Shown: positions 35,394 to 46,630, counted from the first letter of the stretch. The stretch: 64,000 nt of DNA from Zychaea mexicana (GCF_025766255.1 NW_026516734.1:1-64000), one strand, 5' to 3'. Translations and numbers: made by a program. Notes: generated from the letters alone by a model not told the origin.

Positions 35394-35603
35394 TCAAAAG
35401 CCAACGAAAAAATGATTCCGAGCGAGGATTCTCCATCCTTCTAAGCTAAAATTTAGAACCTCATAGCCAGTTTCAGACGCAAAATCCTTTATCTGATACG
35501 ATTTATTCATTAGTATATCTTCTACAGCGGAGTCATTGTTGGTGCTAGCGGAAACGGTAAATGGCCAACATCCGTAGGTAACTTGAGTTTTCAAATTAGC
35601 CAA
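35394..35603 (-). CDS. Conserved small ORF of the repeat unit (69 aa), copy 1
   Basis: Encodes 69 aa starting MANLKTQVTYGCW and containing KDFASETGYEVLNFSLEGW. The product is identical in copy 2 (41067-41276). Fragments recur in copy 3 (near 46560-46620) and, inverted, at 33487-33541. No family is recognised. It may be an exon of a larger or decayed gene rather than a free-standing protein. Confidence 0.35.
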   Translation of the reverse strand: MANLKTQVTYGCWPFTVSASTNNDSAVEDILMNKSYQIKDFASETGYEVLNFSLEGWRILARNHFFVGF

Positions 35604-36095
35604 GAACCTGGATGCAATCCGCTGTAAGACCTAAAATGTGTGTCATAGTTAGAGACGACTTCAGGTATTCACCAAGAAACTTGGAAAAGGGTATTTCGCT
35701 TGACGTTCACTTCTGATGCCTACTACGGCTTTCATCTTTACACACCTGCACCTTCAAAAGTATAATCACCTGTAGCAGCACCAATCGATATTATGTGTTA
35801 CAGTGTATCTGGAATTTGCGATTAAAACTAGACGGTACCTCGATCTAAAGACAGTAAATACATGACAGCTGTAGATATTAAACGCCTAGGAAACGCCAAT
35901 ATTCCTATACTGTAAAAGTTCCGGGGATAATTCGAGCTTGTACCTGAATTGATATAAAAACAGCGATTCTGTGTTAGTAACACGGCAATTCATGGTTTAC
36001 CTATTAAAATGCAACAACTGCTGACGATGAAGGATCGCGCTGTGATAGTAATATGTTATAAAGTAATCGGTTTAATAGTGCGAGCTAACAAGTCG

Positions 36096-36268
36096 CATTG
36101 TACCCATGAGAGGAACATCTTGCCAGACGAAGTGGCCAAGGCCATCTGATACAACACTTGGACACGCCACATTGGACATGCCCTTCAATTAAAAATGCCG
36201 CTACCCATGAGAGGAACATCTTGCCAGACGAAGTGATCAAGGCCATCTGGTATGCGACAATAAAAAAA
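36096..36268. repeat. Minisatellite, single-unit copy
   Basis: Two occurrences of ACCCATGAGAGGAACATC with the same 3' continuation, about 100 bp apart, corresponding to one unit of the array expanded at 41769-42320 in copy 2. Confidence 0.75.
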
Positions 36269-36626
36269 AGAGCAGAGAACAAAGATGATGAGATGCGAAA
36301 TTATTCAGCATGAGGGACTTCCTTTTCGCTACTGTCATCAGAATTTGAACATCTAGGTTGTCATAACGACCGCCGCAGTTTCCTAGAAAAGGCTACCTTC
36401 TCAGTTACCATTGCTTGTAATTGGAACATCTTCGTCATAGTAACAACCGCCGCATTTCCTAGGCAACGCTTACTTTCCAGCTGCTAATTATCAGTAAATG
36501 TTTGTATTAATAAGTTCTATGACTTCAATTTGGAAGACTATAAGTATAGGCATACGCGTTTACAAAAAACTTACAGCGTATGCTGCTATTTGAAACATCT
36601 GCAGATTTCTCAAAATCACCGTGGCA

Positions 36627-38937
36627 ATGCCAAACAATTCTGAAACTGGTGCGGAAGTTGCTTTTGTTGAAGGTAAGTTGATAAAATAAGCACAAAAAAA
36701 TTATCAATATAATCCAATACTGATATGTAAAAATAGACATAACGGAAGCCATTACGCAGCTGGCAAAAAAAGATGAACAATTGACGTATCAAGCAGTACT
36801 GGAATGCTTTTATGAGCATATCATCAACAACGTGAGTGATCTAGATGCGTTTGAGAAGTCAAAAGCATCGTGGATACGACGAATAAATCAAGTAGCAACC
36901 ATTTGTAAGGTTGATTTAGTAAGTAACGGAGCTTATCAATACCCTTTTGTTTATGAATAATCGTCGAAGCAAGTTGCAATCGCCGAATGGAAAGAATATG
37001 GTCGATAACACATAAGGACGTTTATAGGTTCATCATCAGCCAACTTGGAAAACGGTTAAGGAAGTACTGCAAAAAAAATTGTCTTCATCTCCAGCAACAG
37101 AGCCTGCGTCAAGTAGTTTTAAATCACCATTGTCCTCTTCAAAATCTTCATCCCCGCTGAAGACAACATTGAATGAGAAGGATAAGGTTGAATTTGAATG
37201 CATGTTCGCCACTCTGGATAAAAGCAAGTTCTGGATACTAAAGGCAAGCATTGAGGAAGCAAAGCATAATGATTTGCCAATCGATTCTATTGAATCGGTT
37301 GAAGAAAAAGTTATGAAATTTGCAATGAGTTGCAACTTCAAACAGTAAGTAGTATTTAGCTAGTTATCAGCACGTAACAATGAAGATTTGATCTTCTAAT
37401 TCTTTCCACACAGTCCAGGCCATTCATTTATTGTTGATCTCGACGACGGAAACTGGGACGAAGTGTTCTCTCCCGCAGAACTTGAAGAAATGGAGGAATA
37501 TGGTGCTCCCCTTCTGCCACCGATCGATTCGAAGGTTTCCGAAAAACTGGATGAGTTGGCAAAGCTGGTGAGAACCGATGAACTGAAAAATGATTTATGG
37601 TACGAGATGTTCACACAATTCTAATGATGTTTTTTCTAGAAAACTGCGAAAGAGGCATACAATTTTGCGTGCCGCCTTGACCATGACCCTGAGGAAGAAC
37701 CACTGATGGCGTGGCTTATGATGTCGATTTCGCAGACTGCGTATCAGTTCTTGAAGAAGAACAACTTACATATAAGCAATTACCTTGAAGCCGATCAGCA
37801 GTATTATCTTTAGAGTTTTATAAGCAATATATTCCATAGAACAGAAAGCATTTGGCCTCTTGGGTGAGTGATAATATTGAATACTCAGACACTTGTATAG
37901 GAAAACTACTGTAAACAGTGATTTAATTTTAGTTAAGGATGATAGTGTCAAGCGTTCTAGTAAAAATCTAATTTTATTGATTTTTATCTAAACTGGGCGT
38001 CGTCATTCTTCCTAGCCTGTATTTGAATTAATCATTAAAAAACATTATAATTTTCATAGATTAGATACATTTATAAGAATTAAAAAATCATTTATGAATT
38101 AAATTTTTTTATCAAACTTTTTATTTTTTTCCTAATATTATTAAACTATTATAGCTGTTTTATCAATGAAACCTATTTTTATTTATATTACAAGGATTAC
38201 TTCCCTAGCATGATATTAAGTACTTGTACGCATGGCACTTTCTATATGCAGCAAGGAGAAGAGTAGCAACGCCAATGCAACAGCAAACAACAGCAAAAGA
38301 AAGCTCTCTGCCGTCGACGAGATTTGCAGAAAAGCCATAGGCAGAAAAATGGACACTGTTTACATCGGCGGAGACGTGGAATTGGGCTGCATGGAAATTG
38401 GCAAACCAGCAGCAGACCAAACAAAAGAGATCAAAGATGGGTACATCAAGATGCCGCTTGTCATGAAAGATATGCTTCTTGATATTGCGAACAAAACCCC
38501 ATCTCTTGTGCACAATACACATATTACTGGCTATCCAATTAATGGTAAGCAGATAAAATGCTGCTAAATGCTGATGTATTCTGGTGAGTAGATGAAAGCA
38601 CTTACATCTGTTAAATTTTTGTCAAATAGGCACAAACATCTGCATGCTCGATGTCGATTCGCCGAAAGGTTACATAACCTATGTTCGACGAACACGATCC
38701 TTACCATACCCCTCTAACAGAGATACATACGTTATCTGTATGATACCACTTTTACGACTGGCAGCTACTGCAATGGCAAAGATGCAAAACACTCTTCATA
38801 CATACAATCACGCAGAAATTCCTCTCACTAGTTCTAAATCTCGACGCATTATACTGCCACCTTGCTTCCATCCAACATCAACAGCGTCAACAGCAACCTC
38901 AAAAACAACATCATCATCATCGGGGGTTAATCCTTAA
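36627..38937 (+). pseudogene. Unknown Mucoromycota-type family gene, copy 1 (broken)
   Basis: Same seven-exon structure as the intact copy at 42634-44741: 36627-36672, 36737-36918, 37028-37344, 37414-37567, 37640-37863, 38252-38544, 38630-38937. It is inactivated in three ways: a TGG to TAG change at 37811-37813 in exon 5, a 308-bp AT-rich insertion inside intron 5 (37901-38208), and a 339-bp insertion at 38922 that cuts the Ser-rich tail and adds an early stop at 38935. Splice sites are otherwise kept, so decay is recent relative to the duplication. Confidence 0.85.
37901..38208. mobile_element. AT-rich insertion 1 (308 bp)
   Basis: Absent from the matching site in copy 2 (junction at about 43910). 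Flanked by TAG on both sides, possibly a 3-bp target duplication. A core, CTGGGCGTCGTC...CTAGCCTGT at 37994-38020, recurs inverted in insertion 2. No coding potential, and no clear terminal inverted repeats were read. Confidence 0.7.
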
Positions 38938-39260
38938 CCGTAATTCCTCAAAAGGTTTTATTAATTAAAGATATATCATTGTTTAAACATATATATGAAA
39001 AAATAAAAAATTAGATTAGAATTTTTTTATTTTTTAAACATTTAAGATTTTCTTAAATTTTTTTTAATTCTTTAAAAGGTTTAGGTTTTGTATAAACCTT
39101 TTTTAACTGTTTAAACGTTATATCCTTTTATAATTAATTTAAAACAGGCTAGGAGGTACGACGACGCCCAGCGTTGATTTTTTATTGAATGCTTGACAGT
39201 ATTAAGAATAATAAATAAATTAGTGGTTTACCACATAATTTATTATTATGAATTAATACT
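38922..39260. mobile_element. AT-rich insertion 2 (339 bp)
   Basis: Sits inside the TCA-repeat microsatellite of the Ser-rich tail; copy 2 is uninterrupted there. It carries the reverse complement of the core of insertion 1 (ACAGGCTAGGAGG...GACGCCCAG, 39144-39172) and a GCTTGACAGT block. It is therefore the same family in the opposite orientation. Confidence 0.7.
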
Positions 39261-39774
39261 CATCATCATCATCATTATCCAAAGGATCGGCAAGCAAACC
39301 TTAAAAAAACGAAACAGTGAAAACAGTCCCTGTCATACCCAGTACATCATTTCAATATATTAACACGTCACGAGAGTTACTCACTATGGAAAAGTAAGCA
39401 AATTTAGGTTGTGCCTAGTAAGTTCCTGTCATATCTGGTTGATGGAAAAAGTGCGCTTGTTGTTTCTAGTTGTTCTTGGTTCATTATTGTTAGTTTTCGT
39501 TAGAAAAAAGATTCAAGAGAAATCTTCAACCATGTTATGTTAAATATGCGATATCTTGGTATATCATGTCCTTGTAAAACTGAAGAAAATACAGCTGTAG
39601 TTCGTTGAGCTATTGGCTGTGTACCTCTTATTTTGATTTTGGCTACAATCGAAACAAACATACATTCCTTCAATAATGCTTGCGTCCAAAATTTTATTTG
39701 CTTGGAATTCTTCCTTAGTTCTCCCTCTCTGATACTTCGCAATAGTCTACCCATTATAATATACCTTTTGAGCT

Positions 39775-39909
39775 ATGTCAGACTTTGGATATGAAAAAGA
39801 CTATAACAATACAAATATCAGCAATGAAACCAACCCTTTGTTGTTCTTTGCGATCATGATCGATAGCGTAGATCAGCGACAACTGCAAGTAGAAACGATG
39901 TGTGCATGA
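39775..39909 (+). CDS. Small conserved ORF (44 aa), copy 1
   Basis: MSDFGYEKDYNN start, 44 codons, repeated at 45196-45330 with few changes and the same stop. No family is recognised. A possible donor (GTAGAA) near its end could join it to downstream sequence. Confidence 0.3.
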   Translation: MSDFGYEKDYNNTNISNETNPLLFFAIMIDSVDQRQLQVETMCA

Positions 39910-40709
39910 TTATTGGAGATTGTTTAACCGCGTGACAATCAACAACGAGCCCATGCTGCATTCTAATCCCATACCCATTGATCAGCTTATACACACGCCA
40001 TCAGGCAAAGAAATATACAAGTAAGGAGCATATAGTGGATCACGTGACAATTCGAGCAATATCTGTCCAAAACTCGCCTCAGCCATCTTTTTTTTTTTAT
40101 ACGTGTGATTGCTGATTATTTCTTTTATATCATATCAATATATTTAAACTTGCTATTTAAAAACAATTTGCATAGCAAATTACTACGTTGCCCTCTGATT
40201 TAAGGTGACAAATGGAAGCCGGAGTATTCAAATTGTTGGACTTGCTTTTAATGCTATTCTCTTTGTACAATTCGTAATTAACATTGTCAAAAACCGATGT
40301 GCTTTTCTATTTTCTGAGATAACAGCTTATCACATGATTATGACTCTCAATATAGGTTTTGAACTAAGGTCCAATGCCCTGAACGCAATTCTGTAGGCAT
40401 GGGCTGTTTCTCATAAGGTCATTGGAATATATAAATCAATGCACATGAGAATACGGACATTGTAGCACTCTGTCGTAGTATGCAAGCACGCAATAAGAGA
40501 ATGGCCAGTTAAATTATAACGTATAAAGGAACTCATAGAAAAGTCATTAATACCTAGAGGGGAACAAGTATTTGCTTTATCTGTTCTTTTGATGGCTCCC
40601 AGAACAATCGAACAGCAAATACATTGTGTCAATTTGCTATGGAAATTGCTTTCAAATAGCAAGTTTCTATTTGACAGGGTGCATGAGCGTGTAAGGAAAA
40701 GAGCTTAAT

Positions 40710-41045
40710 CGACGCGAACAATAGCGCAACTAAAGCGAACAATAACTGAAATACTGCGAAAAAAGCAATCTTCGAAGCGAAGTTTGAATTCTTAAAGGTG
40801 AACATTGACTTCTTATAAGCGAACTTTGAAGAAGTATAGCGAACAATATAATCGTGTAGGCGAACATTATAATATCGTAAGCGAACAAATAACTCATCCA
40901 GCGCCAATAATTTGTTCTTCGAAGTGAACAATTCTTAGCTCTTACCGAACAGTTGCGACTAGATGCGAAATTTTTTGGTAGGACGCGCGAATATTTTCTC
41001 AAAAGTGCAAACATTGATCATCCTTTCAGCGAAAATATATCGCAT
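40710..41045. repeat. Array of degenerate GCGAAC motifs
   Basis: About fifteen occurrences of GCGAA or GCGAACA-like words in roughly 330 bp, spaced irregularly at about 15-30 bp and mostly in the same orientation (for example AGCGAACAATA, AGCGAACTTTG, GGCGAACATTA). The same array is in copy 1 (35035-35380), copy 3 (46170-46500) and, inverted, at 34281-34440. It looks like subterminal protein-binding repeats of a mobile element, but the protein is unknown. Confidence 0.6.
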
Positions 41046-41066
41046 GTTTAGCTGATGTTGCTCGTC

Positions 41067-41276
41067 TCAAAAGCCAACGAAAAAATGATTCCGAGCGAGG
41101 ATTCTCCATCCTTCTAAGCTAAAATTTAGAACCTCATAGCCAGTTTCAGACGCAAAATCCTTTATCTGATACGATTTATTCATTAGTATATCTTCTACAG
41201 CGGAGTCATTGTTGGTGCTAGCGGAAACGGTAAATGGCCAACATCCGTAGGTAACTTGAGTTTTCAAATTAGCCAA
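41067..41276 (-). CDS. Conserved small ORF of the repeat unit (69 aa), copy 2
   Basis: Product identical to that of 35394-35603. No function is recognised; see that entry. It lies immediately right of the GCGAAC array, in the part of the unit with the highest copy-to-copy identity. Confidence 0.35.
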   Translation of the reverse strand: MANLKTQVTYGCWPFTVSASTNNDSAVEDILMNKSYQIKDFASETGYEVLNFSLEGWRILARNHFFVGF

Positions 41277-41768
41277 GAACCTGGATGCAATCCGCTGTAA
41301 GACCTAAAATGTGTGTCATAGTTAGAGACGACTTCAGGTATTCACCAAGAAACTTGGAAAAGGGTATTTCGCTTGACGTTCACTTCTGATGCCCACTACG
41401 GCTTTCATCTTTACACACCTGCACCTTCAAAGTATAATCACCTGTAGCAGCACCAATCGATATTATGTGTTACAGTGTATCTGGAATTTGCGATTAAAAC
41501 TAGACGGTACCTCGATCTAAAGACAGTAAATACATGACAGCTGTAGATATTAAACGCCTAGGAAACGCCAATATTCCTATACTGTAAAAGTTCCGGGGAT
41601 AATTCGAGCTTGTACCTGAATTGATATAAAAACAGCGATTCTGTGTTAGTAACACGGCAATTCATGGTTTACCTATTAAAATGCAACAACTGCTGACGAT
41701 GAAGGATCGCGCTGTGATAGTAATATGTTATAAAGTAATCGGTTTAATAGTGCGAGCTAACAAGTCGC

Positions 41769-42320
41769 ATTGTACCCATGAGAGGAACATCTTGCCAGAC
41801 GAAGTGGCCAAGGCCATCTGATACAACACTTGGACACGCCACGTTAGACATGTCCTTCAATTAAAAATGCCGCTACCCATGAGAGGAACATCTTGCCAGA
41901 CGAAGTGGTCAAGGCCATCTGGTATGCAACAAATAAAAGCGAAAGAAAAAAAAAGAATAATCGCATTGTACCCACGAGAGGAACATCTTGCCAGACGAAG
42001 TGGCCAAGGCCATCTGATACAACACTTGGACACGCCACATTGGACATGCCCTTCAATTAAAAATGCCGCTACCCATGAGAGGAACATCTTGCCAGACGAA
42101 GTGGTCAAGGCCATCTGGTATGCAACAAATAAAAGCGAAAGAAAAAAAAAGAATAATCGCATTGTACCCACGAGAGGAACATCTTGCCAGACGAAGTGGC
42201 CAAGGCCATCTGATACAACACTTGGACACGCCACATTGGACATGCCCTTCAATTAAAAATGCCGCTACCCATGAGAGGAACATCTTGCCAGACGAAGTGA
42301 TCAAGGCCATCTGGTATGCG
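41769..42320. repeat. Minisatellite, three units of about 195 bp
   Basis: Three tandem units, each holding two copies of GAGAGGAACATCTTGCCAGA followed by AAGGCCATCTG. Units are separated by an A-rich spacer, and the array ends at the junction GTGATCAAGG shared with copy 1. Open frames run through the array on both strands because the repeat has no internal stop in some frames; they are not taken as genes. Confidence 0.85.
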
Positions 42321-42633
42321 ACAATAAAAAAAGAGCAGAGAACAAAGATGATGAGATGCGAAATTTTTCAGCATGAGGGACTTCCTTTTCGCTACTGTCA
42401 TCGGAATTTGAACATCTAGGTTGTCATAACGACCGCTTGTCATAGTAACAACCGCCGCATTTCCTTGGCAACGCTTACTTTTCCAGCTGCTAATTATCAG
42501 TAAATGTTTGTATAAATAAGTTCTATGACTTTATTTTGGAAGACTATAAGTATAGGCATACGCGTTTCAAAATAACTTACAGCGTATGCTGCTATTTTGA
42601 AAAATCTGCAGATTTCTCAAAATCACCGTGGCA

Positions 42634-44741
42634 ATGCCAAACAATTCTGAAACTGTTCCGGAAGTTGCTTGTGTCGAAGGTAAGTTGATAAAATAAGCAC
42701 AAAAAAATTATCAATATAATCCAATACTGATATGTAAAAATAGACATAACGAAAGCCATTACGCAGCTGGCAAAAAAAGATGAACAATTGACGTATCAAG
42801 CAGTACTGGAATGCTTTTATGAGCATATCATCAACAACGTGAGTGATCTAGATGCGTTTGAGAAGTCAAAAGCATCGTGGATACGACGAATAAATCAAGT
42901 AGCAACCATTTGTAAGGTTGATTTAGTAAGTAACGGAGCTTATCGATACCCTTTTGTTTATGAATAATCGTCGAAGCAAGTTGCAATCGCCGAATGGAAA
43001 GAATATGGTCGATAACACATAAGGATGTTTATAGGCTCACCAACAGCCAACTTGGAAAACGGTTAACGAAGTACTGCGAAAAAAATTGTCTTCATCTCCA
43101 GCAACGGAGCCTGCGTCAAGTAGTTTTAAATCACCATTGTCCTCTTCAAAATCTCCATCCCCGCTGAAGACAACATTGAATGAGAAGGACAAGGTTGAAT
43201 TTGAACGCATGTTCGCCACTCTGGATAAAAGCAAGTTCTGGATACTAAAGGCAAGCATTGAGGAAGCAAAGCGTAATGATTTGCCAATCGATTCTATTGA
43301 GTCGGTTGAAGAAAAAGTCATGAAATTTGCAATGAGTTGCAACTTCAAACAGTAAGTAGTATTTAGCTAGTTATCAGCACGTAACAATGAAGATTTGATC
43401 TTCTAATTCTTTCCACACAGTCCAGGCCATTCATTTATTGTTGATCTCGACGACGGAAACTGGGACGAAGTGTTCTCTCCCGCAGAACTTGAAGAAATGG
43501 AGGAATTTGGTGCTCCCCTTCTGCCACCGATCGATTCGAAGGTTTCCGAAAAACTGAATGAGTTGGCAAAGCTGGTGAGAACCGATGAACTGAAAAATGA
43601 TTTATGGTACGAGATGTTCACACAATTCTAATGATGTTTTTTCTAGAAAACTGCGAAAGAGGCATACAATTTTGCGTGCCGCCTTGACCATGACCCTGAG
43701 GAAGAACCACTGATGGCGTGGCTTATGATGTCGATTTCGCAGACTGCGTATCAGTTCTTGAAGAAGAACAATCTACATATAAGCAATTACCTTGAAGCCG
43801 ATCAGCAGTATTATCTTTGGAGTTTTATAAGCACTATATTCCATGGAACAGAAAGCATTTGGCCTCTTGGGTGAGTGATAATATTGAATACTCAGACACT
43901 TGTATAGCATGATATTAAATACTTGTACGCATGGCACTTTCTATATGCAGCAAGGAGAAGAGTAGCAACGCCAATGCAACAGCAAACAACAGCAAAAGAA
44001 AGCTTTCTGCCGTCAACGAGATTTGCAGAAAAGCCATGGGCAGAAAAATGGACACTGTCTACATCGGCGGAGACGTGGAATTGGGCTGCATGGAAATTGG
44101 CAAATCAGCAGCAGACCAAACAAAAGAGATCAAAGATGGGTACATCAAGATGCCGCTTGTCATGAAAGATATGCTTCTTAATATTGCGAACAAAGCCCCA
44201 TCTCTTGTGCACAATATACATATTACTGGCTATTCGATTAATGGTAAGCAGATAAAATGCTGCTAAATGCTGATGTATTCTGGTGAGTAGATGAAAGCAC
44301 TTACATCTGTTAAATTTTTGTCAAACAGGCACAAACATCTGCATGCTCGATGTCGATTCGCCGAAAGGTTACATAACCCGTGTTCGACGAACACGATCCT
44401 TACCATACCCCTCTGACAGAGATACATACGTTATCCGTATGATACCACTTTTACGACTGGCAGCTACTGCAATGGCAAAGATGCAAAACACTCTTGATAC
44501 ATACAATCACGCAGAAATTCCTCTCGCTAGTTCGAAATCTCGACGCATTGTACTGCCACCTTGCTTCCATCCAACATCAACAGCGTCAACAGCAACCTCA
44601 AAAACAACAACATCATCATCATCATCGACTACAGCTTCTCCGTCATCATCATCATCATCATCGACTACAGCTTCTCCGTCATCATCATCATCATCATTAT
44701 CCAAAGGATCGGCAAGCAAACGCCAAAAAACGAAACAGTGA
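42634..44741 (+). CDS. Unknown Mucoromycota-type family, possible PD-(D/E)XK-like core (intact copy)
   Basis: Seven exons (42634-42679, 42744-42925, 43035-43351, 43421-43574, 43647-43870, 43951-44243, 44329-44741) give 542 aa; every junction is GT-AG and in frame. The N-terminal half is mostly helical and ends with an acidic block (IVDLDDGNWDEVFSPAE). The C-terminal domain begins near residue 315 with RKLSAVNEICRKAMGRKMD, then ELGCMEIGKSAADQT, KEIKDGYIKMPLVMKDML, GTNICMLDVDSPKGYITRVRR and a helix LLRLAATAMAKMQNTL. The order GRKxD, strand, ExGK, helix resembles the PD-(D/E)XK nuclease layout; that is inference from pattern only. The C-terminus is a Ser/Thr microsatellite-coded tail ending in basic residues, a possible nuclear signal. 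Similar proteins recur, uncharacterised, in Mucorales as far as I recall. It lies inside a repeat unit, so it may belong to a mobile element. Confidence 0.75.
44590..44700 (+). repeat. TCA microsatellite coding a Ser-rich tail
   Basis: Three runs of (TCA)n separated by two copies of a GACTACAGCTTCTCCG spacer, encoding poly-Ser with TTASP inserts at the end of the 542-aa protein. The matching site in copy 1 is interrupted by insertion 2. Confidence 0.85.
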
Positions 44742-45195
44742 AAACAGTCCCTGTCATACCCAATAAATCATTTCAATATATTAACACATCACGAGAGTTA
44801 CTCACTGTGGAAAAATAAGCAAATTTAGGTTGTGCCTAGTAAGTTCCTGTCGTATCTGGTTGATGGAAAAAGTGCGCTTGTTGTTTCTAGTTGTTCTCGG
44901 TTCATTATTGTTAGTTTTCGTCAGAAAAAGATTCAAGGGAAATCTTCAACCGCGTTATGTTAAATATGCGATATCTTGGTATATCATGTTCCCTGTAAAA
45001 CTGAAGAAAATACAGCTGTAGTTCGTTGAGCTATTGGCTGTGTACCTCTTATTCTGATTTTGGCTACAATCGAAACAAACATACATTCCTTCAATAATGC
45101 TTGCGTCCAAAATTTTGTTTGTTTGGATTTCTTCCTTAGTTCTCCCTCTCTGATACTTCGCAATAGTCTACCCAATATAATATACCTTTTGAGCT

Positions 45196-45330
45196 ATGTC
45201 AGACTTTGGATATGAAAAAGACTATAACAATAAAAATATCAGCAATGAAACCAACCCTTTGTTGTTCTTTGCGATCATAATCGATAGCGTGGATCAGCGA
45301 CAACTGCAAGTAGAAACGATGTGTGCATGA
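45196..45330 (+). CDS. Small conserved ORF (44 aa), copy 2
   Basis: Counterpart of 39775-39909 with the same length and stop. Function unknown; weak support beyond conservation between the two tandem copies, which is expected from their general identity. Confidence 0.3.
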   Translation: MSDFGYEKDYNNKNISNETNPLLFFAIIIDSVDQRQLQVETMCA

Positions 45331-45565
45331 TTATTGGAGATTGTTTAACCGCGTGACAATCAACAACGAGCCCATGCTGCATTCTAATCCCATACCCATT
45401 GATCAGCTTGTACACACGCCATCAGGCAAAGAAATATACAAGCAAGGAGCATATAGTGGATCACGTGACAATTCGAGCAATATCTGTCCAAAACTCGCCT
45501 CAGCCATCTGTTTTTTTTGATACGTGTGATTGCTGATTATTTCTTTTATATCATATCAATATTTT

Positions 45566-46630
45566 TAAACTTGCTATTTAAAAACAATTTGCATAGCAAA
45601 TTACTACGTTGCCCTCTGATTTAAGGTGACAAATGGAAGCTGGAGTATTCAGATTGTTGGACTTGCTTTTAATGCTATTCTCTTTGTACAATTCGTAATT
45701 AACATTGTCAGAAACCGATGTGCTTTTCTATTTTCTGAGATAACAGCTTATCACATGATTATGACTCTCAATACAGGTTTTGAACTAAGGTCCAATGCCC
45801 TGAACGCAATTCTGTAGGCATGGGCTGTTTTTCATAAGGTCATTGGAATATATAAATCAATGCACACGAGAATACGGACATTGTAGCACTCTGTCGCAGT
45901 ATGCAAGCACGCAACAAGAGAATGGCCAGTTAAAATATATCGATAGTTTTAATGTGGCGTCGAGTGAAATCCGAATTGACATAACGTATAAAGGAACTCA
46001 TAGAAAAGTCATTAATACCTAGAGGGGAACAAGTATATGCTTTATTTGTTCTTTTGATGGTTCCCAGGAACAATCGAACAGCAAATACATTGTGTCAATT
46101 TGCTATGCAAATTGCTTTTAAATAGCAAGTTTCTATTTGATAGGGTGCATGAGCGTGTAAGGAAAAGAGCTTAATCGACGCGAACTATAGCGCAACTAAA
46201 GCGAACAATAGCTAAAATACTGCGGAAAAAGCATTCTTCGAAGCGAAGTTTGAATTCTAAAAGGTGAACATTGACTTGCTATAAGCGAACTTTGAAGAAG
46301 TATAGCGAACAATATAATCGTGTAGGCGAACATTATAATAATGCAAGCGAACAAAGAGCTTCAATGAAGCGATCATATAACTCATCCAAAGCCAACAATT
46401 TGTTCTTCAAAGTGAACAATTCTTAGCACTTAGCGAACAGTTGCGACTAGATGCGAATATTTTTTCAAAAGTGCGAAAATTAATCCTCCTTTCAGCGAAT
46501 ATATATAGCTTGTTTAGCTGATATTGCTCGTCTTTAAAGCCAACAAAAAAATGATTCCAAGCGAAAATTCTCCATCCTTCTAAGCTCAAATATAAAACCT
46601 CATGGCCAGTTTCAGACGCAAAATCCTGTA
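45566..46630 (+). repeat. Tandem unit, partial copy 3
   Basis: Repeats the first about 1.05 kb of the unit, then ends at GACGCAAAATCCTGTATA, after which the sequence is unrelated. It is more diverged than copies 1 and 2 and carries a 43-bp insertion near 45940-45980 and another near 46360. Confidence 0.8.

Larger units (their letters stand above)
34488..40145 (+). repeat. Tandem unit, copy 1 (about 5.66 kb)
   Basis: Begins at AAACTTGCTATTTAAAAGC. It matches copy 2 (40146-45565) along its whole length with few substitutions. Differences are two AT-rich insertions in the gene region (37901-38208 and 38922-39260) and one rather than three units of the 36098-type minisatellite. Together these account for the length difference. 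Confidence 0.88.
40146..45565 (+). repeat. Tandem unit, copy 2 (about 5.42 kb)
   Basis: Direct repeat of 34488-40145 and the better-preserved copy. The stretch 40880-41770 is almost identical to 35205-36097 (only a handful of changes visible), while the gene region shows more substitutions, so homogenisation appears uneven along the unit. Confidence 0.88.

Noticed and set aside
36096..42320. CRISPR-like array of the GAGAGGAACATC repeats
   Set aside because: Repeat spacing and near-identical spacers show an ordinary minisatellite in a eukaryote.
41844..42443. Several long ORFs on both strands through the minisatellite
   Set aside because: They arise from tandem copies of a stop-free repeat and are not independent genes.
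44507..44719. Minus-strand ORF of poly-Asp/Val
   Set aside because: Antisense shadow of the TCA microsatellite in the 542-aa gene.
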